From Psilocybe azurescens (taxonomy: Eukaryota; Basidiomycota; Agaricomycetes; Agaricales; Agrocybaceae), in contig JAJIRX010000393.1 of NCBI GenBank assembly GCA_023853785.1, forward strand, positions 1 through 14,365: 14,365 nucleotides of DNA, in the 5' to 3' direction. The translations under genes and the position numbers were made by a program. Below the pieces are notes generated by a model. That model was given only the letters and a program-made list of their open reading frames with translations. It did no database searches and was not told the DNA's origin. Positions within the stretch are counted from its first letter, which is position 1. Every line of letters begins with the position of its first letter. Positions 1 through 6,712 of this stretch are shown here, in pieces.

Positions 1-1318
1 GAACCGGGGGCGTCAACAATTCGTAGAAACGATTTGGGCGTGGGCATGCCGACCCACGGCATAAACTTGTAGTGGGCCTTGAAATGAGAAGTGATCGCTC
101 CACGGAGGATATCCGTGTCACGCTCACTGGGGACTTTGTCGGTGGGTACAGAGTACCCATCGTACGTGAGATTGAACACCAAGAACCTTCACGCGAAGGC
201 CTTGACGAGAAAGGACGTCCAAAGACAAGTCCTTGAATAGAGTGGAGAGATTAGCGTCTTTCGCATGATCTCCCACATCGGCAGCAACTGGCGCCTAGAG
301 GGCCCATGTGCAGTATAATCTGGGATCTTCCTACCCTTGCGGGGAGGAGGCCTAGGTGGAGGAGCAGCCGGCGAAGCTGGCTGCTTGATTGGGAGCAGCC
401 TTGCGGCGGTGTCGCGTAAGAACAGGAGGCCGGGCGCACAGGGCGTGAGGAGGAAGGGGGCACCGGGGGGCCTCTGATTAGGGACCACAGGCTTCTTGGC
501 CGTGGGCCGGTTGAGGAGGAGCAGAGGTGGAGGCAGGCTTGTCAGCCCGACCTTTCCTTTATCCTGCTGCTCGGATAGGGAGGAGCCTGCCGGCACATTC
601 CTACGAGAGGAGCGTGCGGGCTCAGCCGGTGTCTCGCGATGTCATCGTCTCCAGCTCCGCCGTGGTCAGACCAAGCGGGGGGGGAGAGAGCGGAGAGGGG
701 TCTGGAGAGTTCCGACCGATGGCCAAAGGCCTTGAATAGTGTCGTCTTCTGTAGTGAATAACTCCGCAACCAGCACGGATTGGGAGGATGTTTTCGGGAG
801 TGGGAGTAGTACCCAAATCCCCATTAAAGGTCTCGCGGGTGAAATCAACCACAGCAGGCCAGGGATGCCCCCATAGGGGATGAATGAAGATCGATGTGTG
901 AGGAATTGACATACCCCACGATCGTTCTGAGTGCCCCAATAATCCTTTGACTATCTTCTACCACGTCGGAATCTCCGTAACTGAGTGCTAGGTAAGAGGG
1001 GGGTCGTCCATATCTTCATCCTCAGACCTCGCGGGCGACGGAGTGTCGGAGGGCTGGGCGGTGTTGTCCCTGGCAGTAACCGTGGGAGTGCGATGGCGAG
1101 AACTCTGCCTGACGTGGCAGAGCGACTGGGTTGGGCGGTGCGTGCCCCACGTGAAGCAGGGACTGGGCCTTGACTATAGGTATCTCGAACAGCGGGAGGC
1201 GCTCGCTGTTTGAGCCGGGGATGCAGTCGGCGAAGGTTGAGCTGCGGAGATTCTGGCTGTGGGGACCGCCAATCTGAACAGGGGACGGCGGCCTTGTGGG
1301 TTGCTGTTTAGGCGGCAT
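1..1318 (-). pseudogene. LINE-1 ORF1 (gag-like RNA-binding protein), broken and cut by window edge
   Basis: ORF1 proteins of this LINE class coat the element RNA in the cytoplasmic RNP. The proposed start is the ATG at 1318 (protein begins MPPKQQPTRPPSP), preferred over an upstream in-frame GTG at 1330. The N-terminal part is rich in Pro, Ser and basic residues and resembles no domain I recognise. The reading frame is open to 1022, then the plausible frame changes (939-622, then 596-189). A single TGA at 191-189 interrupts the last frame, possibly from CGA, and the same frame then continues to position 1 with a conserved gag-like block (YDGYSVP, then RDTDILRGA, FLRIVD). The Cys/His knuckles lie beyond the left edge. 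At least two frameshifts and one stop are visible, so the copy cannot make intact ORF1 as sequenced. The frame between 1022 and 600 is uncertain. Confidence 0.6.
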
Positions 1319-1462
1319 AACTTTGGACACCCAAAGCTAATACTGCCAATGGTGGTGCTGCTGGGGGTGGTTACCCAAGTAGATCTTCGTTGAGAACGTT
1401 GTTGACGATGAGCAAGTTTTTCTCACGGTGGCTATGTGGCAGTACCGGAACAAGAAAGGATG
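1..1462 (-). mobile_element. LINE-1: 5' end of a Tad1-like non-LTR retrotransposon
   Basis: On the minus strand this segment starts at 1462, directly abutting the Copia-A RT coding region, with about 144 nt of putative 5' UTR before an ATG at 1318-1316. It then runs through ORF1 off the left edge. It belongs to the same family as LINE-3 because positions 1-122 align with 14245-14365, both on the minus strand, and both encode the same gag-like block (ILRGA, SHFK/AHFK, HYKF, PWVGMP, FLRIVD). The 5' end is placed where homology between the two copia copies stops (after the bases gtggacct). The 3' end, tail and target duplication lie outside the window. No other LINE 5' end is present for comparison, so it is inferred that this copy is close to full length at its 5' end. 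Confidence 0.75.
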
Positions 1463-1990
1463 AGGTCCACAATGTCCCATGTGCGGTTTTGAAGCAAGGT
1501 GTTGTATTCAGAAAGTGCTGCTTTGCTCCATCGCTCAGAATCATCGCTCTTCATGGCCTGCTTGTAGTTGTGTGGGCCAGATGTCGAAGCAGCTCCTGCA
1601 AATTGAACTTCATCCATATCATCATCTAGAGACTGATTTGACTCGTTATCGTCCACAGCAGAAGAAGGAGTAGCTGCAACCTTCCACCATTCACTAGGGG
1701 GCTTTGGGGGCGGCGTGTAGAGCGGCCGAGAGCGGCTCAATTGTGCCCTTAGGCGGACGAGGAATGCGAGGAGTCGCAGTGGAGCTTGTACGGGTGCAGG
1801 GTGCTGCTGAGCATGTTCTGGGACAATTGGGATGATTTGTGCGTTATCTGGTGCAGGTGGTGCGACTGGCGGCTGAGGAACGGCAGCAACGTCGTTGGGT
1901 GCGAGCTGAGGCTGTAGTATCACATTTGGGTCGTTTGGCGCAATTTCGGGCTCAGGAGCGAAGTTGTCATCCCCCAGAATCTGGTACATC
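1463..1990 (-). pseudogene. Copia-A integrase-RT linker and N-terminal RT, cut by LINE-1
   Basis: The frame from 1989 encodes a Pro/Ala-rich acidic linker (DDNFAPEPEIAPNDPNVI..., QPPVAPPAPDNAQ, PSEWWKV, DDNESNQSLDDDMDEVQFAG) followed by the conserved start of the copia RT domain (SERWSKAALSEYNTLLQNRTW, DIVDL). Homology to Copia-B stops at 1463; Copia-B continues with PQGEKAIGS, while here sequence switches to the LINE-1 5' UTR. All RT catalytic motifs are therefore missing from the window for this copy. Within this segment the frame is open, unlike the corresponding linker of Copia-B. Confidence 0.85.
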
Positions 1991-2610
1991 AGGGAAGGTC
2001 ACAGGAGTGCCAACAGGCATCAGGCTCACTGGAGACGTCCGCTTGAGGCCTGGAAAGCTCCTTTCATCGAAGATAGCTCGTTCTGAGATAATGAACTTCT
2101 TTGTGACTGGATTGTAAAACTGCCAACCCTTGTACCCAGATGGATACCCAACAAAGATACACTTCTCTGTATGCGATTGCAGTGATTTGCGCTTGTCTCG
2201 CTGAATATAGACATATGCAGTGCACCCAAACACCCGGAAATGGCTAATATCGGGTTTCTTCTTGTACCACACAGTATAGGGGCGTTGTAGCAGGCAGAGG
2301 CGCGGTAGGGAGCCGATTCCACACATGGACATAAGCAGAGACAGCCAGGACCCAAAACAACGCAGGTAGATTGGATTCATCTAACATAGCAGTAGCATGG
2401 TCAGAAATGGTGCGATTTGCACGCTCTGCAACTCCATTCTGCTGGGGCCTGTTCCTGGTGCTGTGACGTCGTACAATGCCGCACTGATCAGTGAATTTGA
2501 TGAAAGCAGCTGACATATATTCCCCAGCCTTGTCATCTTGAATAGCCTTGATTTTAGCATTCAGCTGGTTCTCTGCATATGCTTTGAACGTCTTGAAAGC
2601 CTCAAAAGCG
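1970..2610 (-). pseudogene. Copia-A integrase core end and C-terminal region
   Basis: Continues the integrase begun in the previous segment. The second catalytic Asp is in QDDKAGEY (codon 2534-2532) and the Glu in QQNGVAER (codon 2426-2424), so the DDE triad is retained. An extra C in a C run near 2268 (Copia-B has one fewer) shifts the frame. The next frame carries the integrase C-terminal block KKPDISHFRVFGCTAYVYI, then KCIFVGYPSGYKGWQFYNP and FIISERAIFDE, all typical of copia elements. It ends in a stop right after a G5 run (C5 on plus, 1971-1975); coding resumes in another frame. The same G5 run is in Copia-B. Confidence 0.85.
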
Positions 2611-3484
2611 TCAGCTCTTTCGCTTTAAGAACAGTACAGCATGCAGCTTGGTACAGTCATCAAGGAAAGTGATCCAATAGCGGTATCCCTCTGGACTAGC
2701 AACAGGGAGAGGTCCATGAAGGTCAGAATGGATGAGCTCAAGTGGTTCAAGTGATTCTCTTGTGGAGCTGGGAAATGGTGCAGATGTCATTTTGCCTGCC
2801 AGACATGCCTCGCAAATTCGATTGGGCTGATCTTTGGAGGTAACGACTAGACCGAATACGAGATCGCCGTGTATCAATTGCTTGATTGTAGCATGACTGT
2901 GATGCGCACAGCGGCGATGCCAAAGATTGATGTCCATTGGGAGAGTTGAAGCTGCGCTTGCACATTCCAAAATTGGCTCAGTGGATGCATCTAGAATGCC
3001 ACAATTTTGCGAGGTGACTGTAGCCGTGAAGAGCGTTGTTCCTTCGTGTTTAAAGAACATGGTGGTCTCATTCACTTCCATGCGGATGCCTTTGTGTTTG
3101 GTAAGGTATAAACAAGCCAATAGATTGTTGCACAGCAAGGGAACATGCAAAACTTCGTGTAAGCTCTACAGAACGCGATTCCTGACCCTCGATCACTGGA
3201 TTGATCATCACACTCCCAAAACCAGCTGAATAGACGATGGTGTTGTCTGCTAACTTGACTGGGACGATGTAGGGGCGTATAATTCGCGTATCCATGCAGC
3301 GATGTGGTGTCATATGACTAGTGGCACCTGTGTCTGCGAGCCAATCGAAGTTAGCATTGCTTTGGGAGGTGTTTGAAGCGGATGTAGACAGTGCACTTGC
3401 ATTTCCAGCGAATTCTGGCTTGGGATCCTTCTCAGTGGTCTCCTGCGCTTTCCTGGCCTTCTGACCTCTGTTCTTGTACCTAGT
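2611..3484 (-). pseudogene. Copia-A aspartic protease, pre-integrase and start of integrase
   Basis: The protease active site DTGATSHM is at 3334-3311, the usual Ty1/copia form. The first frame continues to SVELTR, where one extra A near 3155 (Copia-B lacks it) shifts translation; coding resumes in the frame open to 2611. That frame carries the GAG_pre-integrase HHCC motif (LWHRRCAHHSHATI ... CEACLAGK) and the first integrase catalytic Asp in IHSDLHGP (Asp codon 2724-2722). It ends at LKRKS with TGA near 2611, where an extra nucleotide relative to Copia-B again shifts the frame. Protease would cleave Gag-Pol and integrase would insert the cDNA. With two frameshifts this copy is not autonomous as sequenced. 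Confidence 0.85.
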
Positions 3485-4257
3485 GCGGACACTTTCCTTC
3501 GCTTTCTCTTGAGAGTCAAGATATCGGCTGCATTCAGCTTGCATGTGGTTGTTCATGCCGCAAAATGTGCAGAGGAGCGCGGGGGCGCAGGAGTGCGAGA
3601 TGATGATGCTGCAAGTGCAGAGGCCACGCTGGGAGCGGCAGAAGCGCGATGGCAATGTTGGGACTCTTCTGTGACAAAGGCCTGTTGAATGGTAGCCTTT
3701 TCAAGCTTGTCCATGAGCAATAGAGACGAAGCAAAGCCACTGAACTCGTCAGGAAGTGCCCTAATGAGTGTCATGCTTGCCAGCTCATCATCTAGATTGG
3801 TGAGAGTGAAGTCCTTAGGCCGAAGATCTTGAATCCTGTGAATGGCAGTGTCCACTCTGTTCATCAGGGACTGCAGAGATTTGTCCTCCTGCTTCCTGAT
3901 TAAGAATAGGTCGTCATAGGTGTTGAAGCGTGCACCAGGACGCTTCTGGAGGTGTACCGAAGCGAGAGCAGCCCACATAGCGACTGGATCATCCGAAATA
4001 GAGGCAAAATGAATCTTCTGATTCTCTTCAACAGCCAGATAGATGTAACCAGCTGCCTTGTCCGATTTGGTGTTCCAAGCGTCGAGTGCGGCCTCCTCAG
4101 TGTCCTTGGGTGGTGAGGACTGCCTAGGGGCCTTGGATTGACCGGAAACAATGTGCCAAATGCCCTGGGCACGAAGCCAAGCCTGCATTTCACCACACCA
4201 AGATGGGTAGTTGGAAGCATTCAGTTTCGCAAAATTGGGCAGGGATGAAGAAGACAT
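3485..4257 (-). pseudogene. Copia-A Gag (UBN2/Retrotran_gag-like) with CCHC knuckle, frameshifted
   Basis: Structural protein that forms the virus-like particle and packages element RNA. The ATG at 4257 begins MSSSSLPNFAKLNASNYPSW, typical of copia Gag (xNYxxW block), followed by EMQAWLRAQGIW, a helical capsid-like region (MWAALASVHLQ, NTYDDLF, LMNRVD, LDDELASMTLIRALPDEFSGF) and an Ala/Ser/Pro-rich linker. The frame stays open for 234 codons to 3553. The zinc knuckle CTFCGMNNHMQAEC (CX2CX4HX4C) lies in another frame at 3571-3530, so a 1-nt shift falls near 3570. The family would have Gag fused to Pol. LINE-2 interrupts the equivalent Gag just after the knuckle in Copia-B (the site matches 3480 here). 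Confidence 0.85.
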
Positions 4258-4445
4258 GATTGTGCAAGATGGGAGTGATGTGACGTGGTGGTAGTGAGCA
4301 GAAACGTGCGGAAACGTGTGCGAACGTTGTGACGTGATGAGGTGGCAGTACGAGCACGGGCGCCGGCCTGTGCGAGCAAAAACACGAAGAGAGTGGAAAT
4401 GAAAAGTTGAGACTTTTCGATGAAATTGAGATTAAAGCGCAATGT
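4258..4445 (-). other. Copia-A untranslated leader
   Basis: This is the 188-nt stretch between primer binding site and gag ATG. It holds a perfect 7-bp stem with a 4-nt loop (4401-4418) and a short tandem array of imperfect 10-mers built on gaaacgtgcg (4301-4330) close to the gag start. The same region has several further acgtg motifs. In LTR elements this leader usually carries dimerisation and packaging signals; that role is an inference. No coding sequence is evident. Confidence 0.6.
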
Positions 4446-4462
4446 GCGCGGGGCCCATAACC
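4446..4462 (-). other. Primer binding site, initiator tRNA-Met anticodon-arm type
   Basis: Immediately inside the LTR the element strand reads GGTTATGGGCCCCGCGC. The complementary plus-strand sequence (GCGC-GGGGCCCATAACC) closely resembles the D-stem/anticodon-arm portion of eukaryotic initiator tRNA-Met, including the CAT anticodon, rather than the tRNA 3' end. Drosophila copia and several fungal Ty1/copia elements prime with a cleaved tRNA-iMet half; the match and its position flush with the LTR CA end support the same mechanism here. The host tRNA is not available for direct comparison. Confidence 0.8.
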
Positions 4463-4714
4463 TGTTAAAGGTGGCGAGTTCGGAAACATGCAAGACAGCT
4501 GTGGTCCGAGTTTCGTGGTCACACTGTATCAGACAGAGTGGCAATGAGGGCCTGAAGTCCGAAGTGAGTAACTAAGTGTATTGAGACTGAACTATGCTAT
4601 CTACTTGCCTGAAGTCCGAAGTGAGTAACTAAGGAGTTCAAGCAGTGTGCTACAGCTACATAGGTGTCTGTCATGTGATCCCATCAGTCTGAGTCTGAAA
4701 TATCAATTCTAACA
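4463..4714 (-). repeat. Copia-A 5' LTR (252 bp)
   Basis: Bounded by the perfect terminal inverted repeat TGTTA...TAACA. On the element strand it begins TGTTAGAATTG at 4714 and ends TTTAACA at 4463. The inner end is fixed by the adjoining primer binding site. The outer end is fixed by the start of LINE-2 homology at 4715, where LINE-3 has the uninterrupted sequence. The candidate 5-bp target duplication is GTACT (4715-4719); its partner is off-window. The LTR contains a 27-bp direct repeat. I see no convincing TATA box. The second LTR is not in the window, so LTR-LTR divergence cannot be measured. Confidence 0.88.
4550..4633 (-). repeat. 27-bp direct repeat pair inside the copia LTR
   Basis: Positions 4550-4576 and 4607-4633 are identical 27-mers (plus strand gcctgaagtccgaagtgag followed by taactaag), starting 57 bp apart. 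They occupy the middle of the 252-bp LTR, where promoter or RNA 3'-end signals would be expected. A duplicated regulatory element is a reasonable guess; function is not shown by the sequence. Confidence 0.85.
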
Positions 4715-6117
4715 GTACTTTGCAGTGGCCTGCTGCAAAGGTGCCCTTCATCATCTTTCTCTGTAATGCAGTGTTCCACTGCATTGTGGATTACTGGTGC
4801 TTTTGCACCTCTCCGACTAGTGATGTGGAGGCCCTGGCGGGCCTCCCCCATTAATCTCCTTCTTTGCCGTCTGTCTGAGCGAGCCGATTATCGGTTTGCC
4901 ACCCTGACCCGACACATCCTGTGAGAGCTTTCCTCTCTCGCTTCAATTGCGGCACTATCACACCGCATCCCTCCCTTTCAATTCAGACTATGTCTGAACC
5001 AGAAATCTTCCGCACTAGTGGGACTCTTTTTGAGTCCGACACTAATGTTCTTGCTCTGACAGAGACCCTGCTCCCAATGAACCCGCTCTTGTGACTGGGT
5101 GTTTGACTTGTGGACGCTTTGCGGACCAAGTCCACTTCAATGACTGCAAGATTTCTCGCGGCGCCGACAAGGAATTGAAGCAGCGCACCAAACACCTCGA
5201 TAAGCTCCGTGACAAAATCTCGGAGAACATCGGGACTTACTATGCAGGGACAGATGCAAGTCTGCCCCTCTCAGGACGGTATCAAGCCATTGCAGCCTCC
5301 ATCCTGTTCAGCGGCGGAGTCGAAGCGCTGGCGTGCCCGACATGTCGCAGGCAAAGTCACCACCCCTGATGTGGAGCTGTATGCCATTTGTTCTGCAATC
5401 GTCAATGCGACTTTGCGACGATTGCACGGACATCTTCATCTTCACAGACTCGATGGCTTCTGCCCGTCGAGCTGTTGACCCTCCATCCACTCTGAACAGG
5501 GCCACTCCATGGCTGTCTGTGAGGCTCTTCAGACTTGGTTCACCCGCAAGGATGGCCAGTCCATTACCTTTGTGTATGTCCCCTCGCGATTGCAGTGGGA
5601 CTTGCATTACAAAGCACACGAGTACGCAACCAAACTCAAAGTCACACTGGGCCCACGCCCAGCTACATCATTGACAGCCTTTGTATGCAGGCTGCCCTCT
5701 CTCGTGGCGCTTCCTGGAATGTCTTATTCCAGGACCCCGAATATCGAGGTCGGAACTTTCTCCAACTCAAAACGGTCGACGGGGCCGTTGCACAGCCCGG
5801 GGGCAAAGGATAACCCCTGGGTTTATTTTGCGAACATGAGCTCTCCGCAGCTCTACGCACGCATGTGTAGGTGTATTCTGAATCATGCGCCCATCGCGTC
5901 TTATTATTCCCGATTCAATCTTAACGATGGTCATACATTGTGCCCATGTGGGTGTCCTTGGGAAACCCGCATGCATATCCTCACCTGCAAAGGACTTGTC
6001 GTCCCCCAGGACCTGCAAGCTTAGGCAGCCAACCACGTTGTGCTACCTTCACTCATTTATGGAGATGAACCCAAAGCGTTTGCCTTCCGCTTGGCTCCCC
6101 TTGCGGGCGTCAGTTGA
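4715..6117 (+). pseudogene. LINE-2 ORF2 C-terminal part: RT end, RNase H, Cys/His finger
   Basis: Begins in RT-connection sequence (YFA, CCKGALHHL, WITGAF, then VEALAGL-like) that is repeatedly frameshifted relative to LINE-3. RNase H follows: first Asp in YAGTDASLP (codon at 5253), the Glu in DVELYAI (5368-5388; LINE-3 has DAELYAI), third acidic residue in FTDSM (5441-5455), and QWDLHYKAHE (5596-5622). These sit in three different frames. The longest clean stretch is 5509-6024. A finger-like CPCGCPWETRMHILTC (5941-5988) is near the C-terminus, as in other fungal Tad1-type ORF2 proteins. The tail readable as NPKAFAF-like in LINE-3 suggests the native stop is TGA 6115-6117; the TAG at 6022-6024 is probably in a shifted frame. 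RNase H degrades RNA in the RNA-DNA hybrid during target-primed reverse transcription. Confidence 0.85.
4718..4846 (+). other. Cluster of three hairpins in LINE-2 RT/RNase H linker
   Basis: Three inverted repeats follow one another: 4718-4740 (8-bp stem ctttgcag/ctgcaaag), 4765-4785 (9-bp stem aatgcagtg/cactgcatt, 3-nt loop) and 4827-4846 (8-bp stem ggaggccc/gggcctcc, 4-nt loop). All three recur at the same relative places in LINE-3. They lie in coding sequence, so they may be a by-product of the protein sequence. Confidence 0.75.
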
Positions 6118-6692
6118 CAACTGACGTTGGGCATTGTGGGGGAATCCTCGTTCGGTGGACTTGATTGGCATGGGCCAATTATCTGCTTGGCTCGTGGTTG
6201 TTTGAGAAACTGCAGGGGTGGGCTGTTTCAGCGGGACTTGTTCGCTACTCGTTTCGGTGTTTGACTCACTACCCCACTCAGGACCTAGGCCGCGCTACAA
6301 ATGACGTCGAGTATGCGGGAACTAGGGAGAGCTGGTACTGCTAGTCTCGGCTGCTGGACTTGGGCGCCCCCCGCCCTTGTTAGTTATCTCCTGCTGGTGT
6401 TGCACCTGCTCCACCCCAGGCTTCCTAAGGCTAGGGTCACTCCTATTCTATATCCCGTGAGGTTGTTCTTTGTAGATAGGTTATATCTTCTTACTCTACA
6501 TCGAGGTTGGTGTTACATCCCCACAGTAGCTACCCCGTTATGTGTTCAGCACGGTCATTTATCGTAGGCTTCAGTGTTTCCAACGGACTCTTAGTAGTTT
6601 CGGCGAAAAGTTTCTTAGTAGTTACCTGGTCGGGCATTTGTACTTAGCAACCGGACTGCTTTCACGCACCGGTATACAAATTGATGATTTTT
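6118..6692 (+). other. LINE-2 3' UTR
   Basis: About 575 nt between the inferred ORF2 stop and the poly(A). It is collinear with the LINE-3 3' UTR (9189-9766). The last ~150 nt are best conserved (about eight substitutions by eye), as expected for a 3' end recognised by the element's own RT. An 11-bp repeat tcttagtagtt occurs at 6589-6599 and 6613-6623 (24-nt period). Short ORFs here have no recognisable content. Confidence 0.75.
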
Positions 6693-6712
6693 AAAAAAAA
6701 AAAAAAAAAAAA
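6693..6712 (+). other. LINE-2 poly(A) tail
   Basis: Twenty uninterrupted A residues after the conserved 3' end (caaattgatgatt), followed immediately by Copia-B sequence ggtacaagaac. In Copia-A the uninterrupted sequence at this point (minus strand, near 3480) reads cgcactaggtacaagaac, so the insertion point falls just before ggtac. It is the hallmark of target-primed reverse transcription. Confidence 0.93.

Larger units (their letters stand above)
1463..4714 (-). mobile_element. Copia-A: Ty1/copia LTR retrotransposon, 5' part
   Basis: Reading right to left: 5' LTR (4714-4463), primer binding site (4462-4446), leader (4445-4258), gag (ATG at 4257), zinc knuckle, DTG protease, pre-integrase, DDE integrase, linker and the first residues of RT. 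The order protease-integrase-RT is diagnostic for Ty1/copia. At 1463 the element is interrupted by LINE-1, which has the same orientation; the rest of RT, RNase H and the 3' LTR would lie outside the window on the left. The LTR outer end abuts LINE-2 inside a Tyr/Phe codon region of its RT, so Copia-A appears to have inserted into LINE-2. It pairs with Copia-B as an inverted repeat (1463-3480 against 6713-8722). Confidence 0.9.
4715..6712 (+). mobile_element. LINE-2: 3' part of a Tad1-like LINE, plus strand
   Basis: Collinear with LINE-3 on the opposite strand (4715-6712 against 11180-9164), covering RT C-terminus, RNase H, Cys/His finger, 3' UTR and poly(A). The right end is a pure 20-A tail (6693-6712) followed directly by Copia-B gag sequence, showing insertion into Copia-B. 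The left end coincides with the outer end of the Copia-A LTR. LINE-2 is therefore better read as a longer LINE split by Copia-A than as an ordinary 5' truncation; its 5' portion would lie left of the window beyond Copia-A. Target-site duplications cannot be checked here. Confidence 0.9.

Noticed and set aside
985..1173. Plus-strand ORF at 985-1173 and similar short ORFs (for example 496-735, 1390-1629, 1839-2117)
   Set aside because: They are antisense or out-of-frame shadows of ORF1 and copia coding sequence with no recognisable protein content.
4446..4462. Possible tRNA-Met gene fragment on the plus strand
   Set aside because: Only the anticodon-arm-like part is present, with no acceptor or T arm, and it sits exactly at the LTR inner edge; a primer binding site explains it.
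4550..4633. CRISPR-like repeat pair
   Set aside because: Only two copies, inside an LTR of a eukaryotic element, with no array or cas genes.
6301..6567. 88-codon ORF in the LINE-2 3' UTR
   Set aside because: The corresponding LINE-3 frame differs by indels and the product resembles nothing; it is likely chance.
4715..6712. LINE-2 as an ordinary 5'-truncated insertion
   Set aside because: Its left end coincides to the base with an LTR terminus, and a real truncation would be flanked by Copia-B gag, not by an inverted Copia-A LTR.
6693..6712. Assembly gap or vector tail at the A run
   Set aside because: It follows the same conserved LINE 3' end as the other tail at 9164-9188 and is joined to proper copia sequence, so it is a retrotransposon poly(A).
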